Source of the DNA: Henricia sp. BOLD:AAB3569
Taxonomy: Eukaryota; Echinodermata; Asteroidea; Spinulosida; Echinasteridae
Assembly (NCBI GenBank): GCA_037783545.1
Contig: JBBELK010000620.1
Span: forward strand, 124,001-188,000
Direction: 5' to 3'
DNA: 64,000 nucleotides
The notes under the pieces are model-generated. The model worked only from the letters and a program-made list of their open reading frames with translations, was not told where the DNA came from and did no database searches. The position numbers and the translations under genes were made by a program. Of this stretch, positions 1 through 13,000 are shown in pieces (the stretch's first letter is position 1; the number at the start of each line of letters is the position of its first letter).

Positions 1-281
1 GTTCTCAGTCTTGCTTGATTCCGTGGGTTTCCCCACACGTTTGTGTGTTGGGTTTTTATCCCACCTCTAAAACGGAACATTTCGTCCTGTTCTCTCGCAC
101 TTTGTGGCCGTGCTGAAGAACCTCCTAGGTGGCTACAGGGCAACGACTTAAGTCGGCTAATCTCAGTAACCTGATTCCTTTAGGGGATCATACGAAAAAA
201 GACCTCCTTCATTTGTGCTCATAGTGCATTGGCTACAACCAGTGTTACATACTTTGTAGACGGCCCCTAAATGTTCACAAT

Positions 282-656
282 AGGGCAATTCCGGAAATTC
301 AAATTTAGACTTTAGAGACTTTGAGGGCTTGTAAGGCCTTACGTATTCAAGTTGATTTTAAACACATGTTTTTCAAGCATCATTGATGAAAGTGTAATTC
401 CTGATAAAGTGATTGCAATGCCATTCTCAATATGCGTGGTACATCCAAAAATATCCCGGTTTCGGGCGTACTAAGAAAAAAACGAGGGTTTTGGAGACCC
501 TACACACTTACTGAGAATGGCATTGCAATCACTTTTTCAGGAATTACCCTTCCATCAATGATGCTTGAAGAACATGTGTTTAAAATCAAACAACTTGAAT
601 ACGTGAAGCATTACAAGCCCTCAAAGTGTAAATTTGAATTTCCGGAATTGCCCAAT
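282..656. repeat. Large imperfect palindrome (fold-back MITE)
   Basis: Two arms of about 145 bases (about 284-430 and 510-655) are inverted copies: GCAATTCCGGAAATTCAAAT against its complement, and both flank CCATTCTCA/TGAGAATGG. An open frame through the centre has no protein-like features. Confidence 0.8.
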
Positions 657-689
657 ACTTGGTTCCTTATGTCTTCATGTGGAATATTT

Positions 690-911
690 CAGGGTTATAG
701 TCGAGTCCATCACAAGTCCTCACAAGCCTTCACAAGTCCGTGGGTCTTAATTCAAGTCACAAGCTATTCAAATGAACTCTAACAAAGGCATTCTTTTGTG
801 CGTGTTCATCCTTTGCTTCTTGTTACTGGACTTGTGACGGACTTGTGCGGGACTTGTCACGGACTTGTGATTTTGTCGGCTCTGGACTTGTGATGGACTC
901 GACTACAACCC
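690..911. repeat. ACTTGTGA-array MITE, copy 1
   Basis: Ends are AGGGTTATAGTCGAGTCC and its near complement. The inside is a series of short GGACTTGTGA-type units in both orientations around a unique centre (AAAGGCATTCTTTTGTGCG). Further copies lie at 11189-11386 and 63130-63363. Confidence 0.8.
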
Positions 912-1017
912 TGAAACATATGTTTTGTTTAATTGAAACTTGCAAATCATTCCGCAGATCTACATATATGAATCATTGAATGTTCACATGTTTGTTCCTA
1001 ACTCTTTCAAATAACAG

Positions 1018-1065
1018 ACTTTGAACATTGCTGACGTATACAAGGATTCAAAGTTTGACCCCAAG
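1018..1065 (+). CDS. PDE5: PDE5-like exon a (GAF-B)
   Basis: A 16-codon exon between a CAG acceptor and a GTAAGG donor, both in phase 0. It encodes [16 protein letters not shown], the strand/helix of GAF-B that reads LNIPDVSKDKRF in vertebrate PDE5. No earlier exon is recognisable in the first 1017 bases. Confidence 0.88.
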
Positions 1066-4000
1066 GTAAGGTTTGAGCGATTCTGCAATCATGTTCATGT
1101 TTGTTGATGGATTTGTGTTTCTTCTAGAAAATTGTGGTTCTCAGAAAGATTTACAGTGTGCATTCTGGTTTGTGGGGGAGGGTGGGGGGAGGGGGGGGGG
1201 AGGGAGGTAATCTGTAAACTCAGACAAATTCAATTGAATCAGAGAATTTGGGGGAAAATATCCCTATTCATGCAGAAGGTCTTGTCTCCTGAATCAGTTC
1301 TATAGAATTCAAACTGCCGAGTGAAAAAGTGCCAGACTACATAAGCATTCAAAATTTCATTGTTAAGATGAGAATTGGAACGCACAAATAGCCTGGCACC
1401 GTTCCAATTTTGCATTCTATAGAACTATTCAGGGAACACAATTGAACTATCCTGCGCGAACACTATGAGCAACTAACAATGGAAATTGGGCACACATCAT
1501 TGTTAATAACAACCCAATTTCCATTGTTAGTTGCTCATAGTGGAATAGGGTATATGGTACTTGAAAGAGATATTATAAATACATGTATTTTATATTTCTA
1601 AATTTGATGAAGCTAGTAAGAATTCTACATGTTACTCATCTTTCTGTAATTACCCTTTAATTGTCATCATTCTTTGAAGAAAAAATATCAAATTTAACCT
1701 TTCTTAAACATTGCCCGAAATGTTTTTTTAATCTGAGAATTATTACTTTGATTATTTTTTTAAATAAAAAAAAAAATTAAAGCAAATTTGATTGGCCAAA
1801 AGTTAAGACCAGGTCAAGCAACACAAATACTGACTCTTGAGAGTCATTTCTACATTCATTGTATGAATCTTCTCACCAAAAGATCATACTTTGCAACACT
1901 CCGATTCAACTGCCCCACTCCGAGTCAACATTGCAAGAACGTGTTAACACGTCCTCCGGCAAGTGGTTAAGCCATTAGCCACAATGGATGCAGACTAATA
2001 TTGAATAATGTGCTTCATAGGTTGATGAAGAGACAGGGTACAAGACCAGGCAGATGCTGAGCATGCCCATTAAGAACGCCTTTGGTTCCATACTGGGTAT
2101 CATCCTTCTGGTTAATAAGCAAGACGGGACGCCTTTCAATAGGAACGATGAAGACATGTTTGAGGTAGGTGCTTATAAGCCAAGGAAGTGTTTTGTTTTT
2201 GAAATATTTAATTTGAAATTAATTGCAAATTTCAAAACATTTAAATTGGTTCAGTTGTCTTAAAGTTTCTCAAGAATTAAAGTATACTGAAATGCAAAAG
2301 AAACTTACCACCTTTGAACCTTTAAATAGCAACAATAACACTGCGTGTAGTAATGTGTGAACTTATTTGTGGACAATAGTGTCCTCACTGTCAGACCAAA
2401 CGGTGTCTGAAGTTCACTTGATGGTCACTTCATGTCACAGCTGTTGAACAGCTGTTTTGACTGTCAGTGATTAGCCAAGGGGCATGGGATGATTGTAATG
2501 AGCTGCACGTGATGTCTTAATGTTGGCTTTAAAAAGGCCAGTGCAAAATGGGCATTTCAAGCAACATGCCACGATTGTCGGGGGATCAAAGACTGGTAGG
2601 CAGTATGCGCCGACGATGCACTGCCTGTATCCAAATCAAATGGGGGTACCGTGGCCGAGCGGTTTAAGTCATTGACTCGCAATCATAGGTGAAAACTTGG
2701 GGTTGCAGGTTCGAACCTCCCCACGGCTACGGTACCTGTGCCCTTGGGCAAGGCACTCAACCACACTTGCTCCATCCTTCGGAAGGGATGTAAAGCCGTT
2801 GGTCCAGTGTGTTAGGTAATCGAAACGCACTCTAAAGATCCCAGAGCATTCTTTCGTAAAGAGCAAGGGGGATCATCCCCGGTGTCTCTGGCCATGCATT
2901 TCTAATTCTAATTCTTCATGGGTCTCCTCACGCTTGCGAGTGACAGTGCAATGAGCACTATTGAGGAATCCTTGGTATGAATACCAGAATAATAAAAAAT
3001 AATAATAATAATAATGGTGGCTACACATGGTGTATCTTGGTAAAAAACTTGACATGTCATCAATAAAATGCCAATGTTTCAATTAGCAATTGTTGGTTTG
3101 TTTTATACAATTGAACTGATACAATTTCATTACATTTTAAACAAGTGGTAAGTTTCTTTTGCGTTTCAGTATATAAACAAAAGCATTTGAGAAGCTACCT
3201 AGATTTGCAAAGTACTGAACATGTCTGTTACTTAGCTTAGTTGTGCATCCATGCAACACCAAGAGAAAAATTGTTTTAAAGAACAATTGAGGGAGTATAC
3301 CACTTTATCTCATAGCTCCAAAACACTCAACCACGACACTCGACATGTTCCATGCTTGAGGATATGTAGATCTAACTTTCTGTATTTTGTTTTCTAAAAG
3401 TCGGTTTGAACCACCGATACGGACGTGTTGATAAAATTCAAATTGTTTCAACAGTCCTTAAAAGTTTCAGAATCATTCAATTTTGAAAATTGATGCCTGC
3501 GAAATGTTTCCACAAACAAGGTATTTCTGTGGAATCTAATTCAGAGTTTTCGAAGACTTAGACAAACACTTGCCATTTTTACCCAAACTGAAGCAACGCT
3601 CTGTATTCCCCTGAAGAAAAAAATAGTAAAACGGTTGATAAAACGCGATAAAATAGTAAAATAGTCCAACTATTTTATCAGGGACTTACACCCAGCCACT
3701 CCATGAGCCACTCATGAGGTGATCCAAAGTTCAAAAGAACTCTTGCTGGCTTCAAACTAGGTTGAAGAGTCGCTCAAGTAACTGGCGACTTCCTGATATT
3801 ATTATGATAATTAACCACTTCGGGCTGAAGCATTAACCCCCTTATAGACCCAATCACTCATAAATTGCCCATAAATTGGGTCAGCCGAAACCTAATGTTA
3901 CTACGTGTCAGTTTTTCGAGCCACAAGTGAAGCGTTCATACCCAGGTCACGTCCTACTCAACTCTGATTGTGGCCGAGTAGCTAGGCATGTTACGAGGGT

Positions 4001-7000
4001 CACAGAGCCAACAACCTTTAATCTGAGCTGAAGCCGCAAACATTTTTTTTTCAGATAATGAAGTTTGAATAAACATGAAGATTTTGATTGAGGTCGAGGC
4101 TATTGCTTGTGAATATAAAGTCGAATCTTGATATAAGTCTGTTTAAACCACGGAGGAAGGACAAGTACTAAAAAAAAATCATACTTTCAAGTTAGTGGCC
4201 TCATGTTTCATGTTTCTCAAAAGAAAAAAAAACAAAAAAAATGTATTTACTGAAAGTAAGAATTAAAGGAGTATGTTCAGATTTTTCCAGAAAATAATTT
4301 TTATTTTAACCTTAGAATCATATAAAATACATCCCCAAAATACTATCCATGGAAAGAAAACAGAAAATGCACAATCTGCAATTTGGATGTGGAAGCAGAA
4401 AGGTTGGTGTAATTACTGCACTGCTTTATGGAACAAGATAAATTAGTTTACAAAAAAATTGTAGTTTTTTTAACGATATCCTTGAAAACATACGGATTGA
4501 GAATGCGAAATTTCAGAATGGTAATGAGAAAAATATGCCAAACAATATGGTATAAAAATCTCAACACCCATGGGAAAAATCGGGGGATTAAAAAATGTGA
4601 TCTTGTCATGCTCCTTTAAAGGTGCATGTTCATATCGATAAAATCGACCCTCTCCCCACCGCATACCACTATGCTAAACTCAGAAATTCGGAATGAATTC
4701 AAAATTTAAGCTCATTGGATAACTTAATTTGTCTAGTCTTAACTTTTAGAAGTAATTTTGTAGCTGTTAACCTGTTGCTGTAAATTTTTTCAGTTATGCG
4801 AGCCGATAAACCAACATAAGATTGGCCTCATTATTCAGTACATGTATTGTTAAAATCCCGTGGCATGGCCAGTATTTTCTGTGGCAACTGATACGTGGCA
4901 AAAACAAATCAGAAAATTAAGACGGGTACCAGTGTAATTTTCTGAGTCGTAAAAATAGACATACCGTACGTGATCAGATATAAACACTTTGACGCAAATG
5001 CCCGAGGCTCTCGGAGTGGTACATGGATTGAAATGAGCATGATGTTTTGGACAGATTGCGAGAAATTTGGAAGGCTCGACGGACGCTAAATGAGGCATAA
5101 TGGAAGGTCAAGCATGTCTTTCCCAGGAGAGTTTTATAATGACCTTGCATGCTAACATCAAGGAATGACCAAACAAAATACGTAATAGCAGGACATGTGA
5201 AATAGGGTTTTTATTAAATATAATAATAGTAGAGGGTGTGTTTTACACATTTCGGTCAATTTCAGAAAATTTGATTGTTCCGTTTTGGTGTTATTGCAAG
5301 TTTTCTATTTTTATGCTAAGTGAATTTCCATATTCATGAGCAAATCTGTGATGTCATCTCAGGACAACAGAGGAAATCTCCATTGACTTGTGTACAAAAG
5401 TTTTTGTAATTTTCAGTGACTTCTTTGTGTTATGATCTGTAACAGTTTACTGAGTTTGTTTAGTATGTCATTTGTAACAATCCCAACAAGTTTGTTTGGG
5501 TCAGAAATGGATCAGTGGGCTACTGTTACTGTTTGAAATGTAATGTTCTTTCTTTGTTTTTCAACTGTGGGTTCCCTCCATGACTAGCAACAAACAACAC
5601 CCTCGTCTGAAGTAGAGAAAAGGTCACTTCTTTCTGAAATGAAAACAAATTTCAGTTTGCCCCTTTGTTTGCAACACTTTGATCTTCTGATTCGTGTATA
5701 AAAACAAATGGTTGATAATGTTCACTTCACTAAACCTTTAATAAAACCACAAACAGCCGAACTAGGCATTAATCCTGGAATTCTTCATAAATTGAGCTTC
5801 CTCAAAATGACCGTTTCGTAGAAGATATGTTTTGCTGTTAGTGGTTTTATTAATGAGATGCCAATTACGTATTTTGTTTGGTCATTTCCCGAGGACAACG
5901 CGTGCAGTCATTACAGATTTCTCCTGGGAAAGACATGTACAACTATTCATTATTTAGTGCTTGTTACAATACTATAGCAAGGTGATTATATGTACTTGTA
6001 TGGGGTTTGTCCGGATCTGTATTGGAAAAACAGACCCGCTTATGTTAAACACTGGACACCCTCATCAGTGCAATCACTGTGTACAGCTTGAAGTGCATTT
6101 ACGTTAATAACGTTCATTTAATATTAACTGACATCACCGGTGTTTGTTTATTAAAGGCATTCTCCATTTTTTGCGGCATGGGCATCAACAACACCCACAT
6201 GTACGAGAACGTCTGCAGGGCCGTGGCGAAGCAACGCGTTGCGTTAGAGGTAAGACCATAAAGTCAAATTGACGATGAGAGTTTGATGATGCGGGTTTCA
6301 CAGTTCATAACGCTCGGCAAATGTCAATTTACTTAACTTACTGTATGTATGGTACTTTGTTAAAGTTGGCTGTTGACCGCGGCCGGTGATGTGTAAAATG
6401 CAGTGGCGCAACTCGGAGGGGGTCAAGGCTTGGAAAATTTGTCACGCATCACTGCTTTCGTAATCTCTTTTCCGTTAGCATGTAATTTGCCAAATGTTGA
6501 ATGATCAATCTTGTTTTTCATTATGTTAATTAGATTTGTTTTGCCCTTTCCTAATGAAGCATTTTTAGCCCTGTTTTTAATTTTAAAAGGTTGTATTCCT
6601 CTCCCAATTTATTCTATATTGTTGTGTTAACTTTACCTAGAATAATCAGTAATTTGGTGCAAATACTTAAGAAATTTGTAATGAATATTTTTAAAGTTTT
6701 ACTTTGTTCCAAAGTGACTCGTGGGTAACTAAATTTTTTTAAATAAATTGAAGCTTTTACGGATACCGCATATTTCTGATACTGTGCAGTAGAGAGCCGC
6801 AATCGAATGTGAATCCAAACTGTGCATACGTATACGCACGCGTCATGCATTGTACGCGAAGATTGTTTTAAAACACTACATTGTACGGGTAAAACGTTTT
6901 TTTAAATGCATGCTTGTTGTAAACAACAAACTTGAGTTTTCAACACCAAATAAAGAGAAATCTTGTAGAAATCTTACAAAACAATGAAGGTATAAGCTTC

Positions 7001-10000
7001 ATTTATATAACAATAATAATATTGCATGTCTTTTTGGGTGATATAAGAATACACCGCATTCATCATGAAAATACCAAACTCGCTTTCAACTTGTTCAGTA
7101 TTTTCATAATTTGTGCAGTATATTCTTATATCACCCTCAAAGCCATCCAATATGATATACATGTAATTACACATATTATATTATTAATATACCACCTGCT
7201 ATATTAATTTGCCTGTCATAATATTGATTGATTATTCCTGCCAGACGCTATCTTATCACGCAACGGCCCCACGAGAAGATGCCCTCAGACTAAAAGTAAG
7301 AATTCCTTGTGTATCCAAAATTAATTTAGTTATTTCTGATAACCCGGGAAAGCGAACAAACTGTAAGTGCTTAAAACATTTTAAGTTTGCTGCAACAGTG
7401 AAAACACACAGAAACCAACTATAAAAGGGTTCTATGTTAAAGACAGTATACAACATGATTGGTAAACCGTTACAAATAGTTTTATCCCCCAGTGTGATTA
7501 AAACAAACCTGAGCAAAAATCAGCTCCGTACTTCGTCTAACTTTTGAGAAAACAGTCAAAAAAGAGTTTACAGTCATTTCGCCCTGAACCACTTCACCCT
7601 GAACCACTTCGCCCTAAACCACGGCCTGTGCACGTGGCTTTTGGGAGAAGTAGTGTTTGGACGAAGTTGTTTGGGGGCGAAATGGCACTTGGGCGAAGTG
7701 GTTCAGGACGAAGTGGTCCAGGGGGAAATGGTTTTGGGGCGATTTAAATTTACATCTCGCGAGACGAAAAATCATTGTTTTGCTCATTTCTCAGACTATA
7801 GCACTTCAGACAAAACCATTTCAGGGGAAGTAGTATTTCTGGGGGAAGGGAGGTGGTCTTGAAAAAATACTACGCTCTGTAGAACTGTGAAAATGTTGAC
7901 AACTTTGGACGACCCCTAAATAATTGTTTAATTACCATAATTTTTCCAGAAAATGGCGGTGCCAACCGTGTCAGAGATTGGGCTGGATGACTACTTCTTC
8001 AGCGACATGAAACTGAAAGAGGACGAAACGCTAACGGCGTCGCTGCGCATGTTCGTTGATTTGGATCTTATCAATAGATTCCGCATCAATTATGAGGTTG
8101 GTTTTAGAACAGAGATTCTGCAGATATGCATTTCGTATGCAGGCTTTTTTCGTAGGGACTATAGTTTGTAAATTTTTGTTCGTTTTCATGAAATGTGTAA
8201 AAAAAATTCTGCATAATGTCATGGCTAAACAGACGTCTCTGGGCAGACTTGGGGCGACCCGGGGAGGCTAAACAAATGCACCTTACAATTTAATAATCGG
8301 AAGCCATAATTATTTGTTCTGCTAAAAATATATGCTATATTTTTTTTCTGTCTCTGTTTTAACAGACTCTCTGCAGATGGTTGCTAAGCGTCAGGAACAA
8401 CTACCGCAAAGTGAGGTACCACAACTGGCGTCACGCGTTCACCGTTACCCAGACGATGTTTACGATAATTAGGGTGAGTCAGACTGGTGCCATCAGTGGA
8501 AACATGCTTTGCCTTGGCCGTCTGTCAAGGGTACCAGACCCTACCTTACAGTAATTTTTTTTTTAAATTTATTCATAAATACCTGAAAGAGTTTACCAAT
8601 TTCTATTGGTTGAGGAAATCACTCACACGAGTGGTCTTTAACAAACGGATGATTGGTCTTAAACACTTTTCGGAAAGTATTTATTTGAATGAAAGATAAT
8701 TGTTTTCCCTAAATGCAACGAGTTTTGAAGCTTAATAATTTTTTTTTTAAATAAACTGTAAATAAAACTTTAAATTATTAAACAAATAAGAGTAATCATT
8801 TTGACCAAGCCTAAAACAACATGTAGTCTGGTTACGGGTAGTTTGCATCATATTGCTATGTAAAGTGTGAGGCAGAAACTAGTTCACAGAGGCTCGCAAA
8901 CACAAACATAAACATGCTATGTTTGTTTTTTACCGTTGCAGAAAGGAGGCATGCGAAATATTCTGACAGAACTGGAAGTTCTAGCGCTCATGGTCGGTTG
9001 CTTGTCACATGACCTAGATCACCGGGGAACGACCAATAACTATCAAATCATGTGAGTAGATCAGATTTTGTCTATTCCACAAACTTTTTGATCTTCTGTC
9101 CATGTTATATTAGTTCTTTTATTGATTAGGTGATTATTTTTAGGGATTATGACCCGGGGTAATTGAATTCGATACAAATGTGGACAAACGTCCATATGAG
9201 TATGGGAAATCTGGATGCAGTGAAAAGCAACTTGGCTCCACCGGGATTCGAACCGCAGACCTTCTGCTTAACGTGCAGACGCCCTACCAATTGAGCTATG
9301 AAGCCAACTGGTGGTCTTGAATCACGGTAGTGCAGTTGTTCCTCACTGATTGGGATTGGCCATCATGGTGGAGCCAAGTTGCTTTTCACTGCATCCAGAT
9401 TTCCCATACTCATATGGACGTTTGTCCACATTTGTATCTAGTTCTTTTATTGAGGCATTTTACTGATAATTTTACAGGTCTGAGTCGCCCCTAGCCCAGC
9501 TGTACACCACATCGACCATGGAGCACCACCATTTTGACCAGTGCATTATGATTCTTAGCAGCAAGGTAGGATTTTTCTTAAATTAAACCGACCCTGAAAC
9601 ACGCTAGTACAAAACAATTGTTATATCCCTGATGTAAGTTTCAACATTTTTCAAATGCAGTATCTGGTATGGTGCCCAATCATCGTTGAATTGAAACAAC
9701 CAAACTTGGGAAGAGAGAAAAATTGTAAGGGCCTAATCGGGTTCGAACCCGATACCTGTCTCACCGGGCAGATGCTCTACCAGCTGAGCTATAAGGGACA
9801 GTGGTATACTCTCTCAAGTTTTCACAAGACCTCTGACTCACGAGGCAGAAGCTCTACCAGCTGAGCTATGAGGCACAGTGGTATACTCCCTCAAGTTTTC
9901 CCCAAGACCTCCGACTCACGAGGCAGATACTCTACCAGCTGAGCTATAATGCACAGTGGTATAGTTCCTCAGGTTTTCCCTACGAACCCAATTTTACTTC

Positions 10001-13000
10001 CTTTCAAAGGTTATGTAATTTTAGACCGAGCGTTCTTCAATTTTTATTCTTTAGGGCAATGAGATCTTCATGAACCTGAATGCGGAAGAGTACAGCCAGA
10101 CCATGCGGCTTCTAGAACACGCTATCCTAGCTACTGACTTGGCCCTCTACTTCAAGTAAGTGCTGATTTAGTCTTTGTATCATTTTTAAGCACGCTAACT
10201 CAGTCTTGACCAAAGTGCCACAATTTCTTAAGGGTATCAAAAAGTGGGTCTTCCTCGGATCTAGAGCTCAATTTTGCGATTGAGATATTTTTCGACAAAT
10301 GCTTGTATCTTATCTCAAAATATATGAATTAACTTGAACTCGTTCTAAGAAGATAACTTAAAGTTGCACTGTCCGATTTTAGGCCAATTTTTAACTTACA
10401 AATATGCCCCAAAAGTGTCTCTCCTTGTTACGTAAGTTAACAAGGAGGATTTGTACAGGGAGATTTGAGAAAGGTACATAAGTATGTTGTCATCTTTGCT
10501 TGATCTGTGTGTTTTGTATTGTTAAATGGAACAGCTAGCATCCAAGACGCGTGCAATGCGCCCGTTCAATAAACGCGCAAATAACCGACAGTGGCCCTAC
10601 ATAAAACATCGAAAAGATTTGACACATGCGCAAACCATGACACGGCCGTTTTAATGTTAAAGTCCTGGGGTGTTATGGCCGAGCGGTCTAGTGCGTCGAA
10701 CTTAAGTTCCTGTGCTAGTACTAGAATGTAGGTTCGATTCCGGGCCGCGACGGGTTGTGGCACCTGTGCCCTTGAGCAAGGCACTCGACCACACTTGCTC
10801 TCATTCCTGTAATTGGCGGTCTCTCCGCTGTTGGATGTGGTAAATAAATAAATAAATAAATAAATAAAACATATATGCACCACTATTTTTTTGTGCCGAA
10901 AAATCTCTTCAATTCTGCTAATGCTGTCTTTGGGCCTGCAGTAGTCGGAACCCAAAAAATTGCAAAGTTTGTTTGAAATATTTTTAGGTACCGAGGTGAG
11001 TTTTTCAGCCTCGTCGAAGAAGGTCACGATGATTGGGATAACGAGGACCATAAAGACCTGCTACGCGGTATGATGATGACGGCATCAGATGTATCCGCTA
11101 TTACCAAACCTTGGGAAGTACAGAAAGAGGTAATAGGCATGCTGCATGGGTGGCCATCTTAGTGTCTTTGTCTTCGTTTGGCAGGAGTCAGAGTTGTAGT
11201 CCTCACAAGCCTTCACAAGTCCACCACAAGTCTTAATTTAAGTCACAAGCTATTAAAATGAATTCCAACAAAGGCATTCTTTTGTGCGTGTTCATCCTTT
11301 GCTTCTTGTTACTGGACTTGTGCGGGACTTGTCACGGACTTGTGATTTTATCGGCTCTAGACTTGTGATAGACTTGAATACAATCCTGGCAGGAGTGCAC
11401 TTTGTGCGTCCATAAATTACTAAAATGAAAATATCACCCTTTGTACGCTGCCAAAGTTACTGGGTCTACACTAAAACCAGTGAACTGTTTCCCTGTGCTT
11501 TAGCAATGGATGTTTCTGAGTACCAGCAAATGTTGAGATCCAGTTTTAAACAAATGTTTCCTCTCCCTTTAGGTTCTGTTTGACAAGCTTGTCATGATTT
11601 ATTTTGAACGTTTTTTTTTCAAGGTGGCACAGCTAATTTTTGGCGAGTTCTTCGAACAAGGCGATCTAGAACGACAGCAGTTTAACAAAACACCAGAGGT
11701 CAGTAAACTAACACAGTGAGTCACGGATAGACCATTAAATCTGCAATAGACCGTATCGAATAGCTGCCATCTTGTAGGGCAGTTGCTTTGTTCCTTGAGG
11801 ACATGCATGGTTGCACGTTTGGAGCTTACACTGTCGACCAATTTGCAGTGACCCCAATTTTTTTTCACGAGTTGACAAAAAAAGCTTACTAAAAGTGTTA
11901 ATAACAATGGAACCAAACACCACAATTTTATACCGGTCCAAAATGGTATTTTGTGTGAAAAAATTAACAACTGAAGGTGGTTTTCTAAAAAAGTCTTTTG
12001 CAAAAGACTTTTACAATTCAACTCAACATAAAAACCATGAATGGATTTTTCAAGTTTTCAGAAGTATTACTGCACCTATGTGGCTGAAATTTCTACAGGG
12101 CAGTTTTATCAACATGGGCTTCTAATCACGAGTGGCAATAACGCCCCTTTTAACAGTTTACCAATCATGTGTTCTACCTTTAAATATCAAAAGTTGGCCT
12201 ACAAGATGGCAGCTATTGGATACGGTCTATATTAAACTCATAAATTTGTTATAAGAAAAGTCCAAAATGATGTATTAGACAGTATTTTTTTGTGTTTTTT
12301 TTTAAGGACATGATGAACCGAGAAAAGCTACATCTCCTGCCCAAAATGCAAGTTGGCTTCGTGGATTCTATATGCATGCCCGTGTATGAGGTATGTATTG
12401 ACCACTTCGTAGGATAAATGCTACTGCGTATTAAACGCCATCAAGTACGCGCACGCACACCCTAGGAAAATGTTCCAAATGCGCGCGCGTGTTGCTAAAC
12501 ATTTGTTCGAAATATGGCGCAGCCTATGCACGTCATAAAAATTTACAATCGAGATCCTGATGCACATGACAATTTGTAGGAAGTGACGTCATTTGAGAGT
12601 GATCAATTGAGAATATACAGTTGATTCCATGTTTGTTGACATTTCTGTGTGGTTCACAGAAAAAGTTGTCAACATTTTCACGGTTCTACAAAGTGTAGGA
12701 ATGGTGATGGGGGGTGCGTGTCGCAGACCCAAACGACTTTACATGCACTGTAAAATGTTGACATTTCATGGTAGTGACAACAAATGTTGATCAGTAGTAT
12801 TTCAGGGGAGGGCGAGAGTCTTGAAAAATGCTACTCTCTGTAGAACTGTGAAAATGTTGACAACTTTAGACAGCTCCGAAACAAGGACCCTATTCAATTG
12901 CTTTGTTCGATGAAGACTTGACAATGACACCAGGGAATTCCTTTTCTCTTGTGAACAAATGTGTGAGGTCATATGGGTACATTAGACAACACACTGGACC

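Noticed and set aside
432-782. 116-codon plus-strand open frame
   Set aside because: It runs through a palindromic element and into the ACTTGTGA-array MITE; no coding features.
690-911. CRISPR-like array of short repeats
   Set aside because: Units are degenerate, mirrored, without regular spacers, and the window is eukaryotic.
9234-9305. Functional tRNA(Asn) gene
   Set aside because: Changed U33, overlap with a mobile inverted repeat and a deleted second copy point to a tRNA-derived element.
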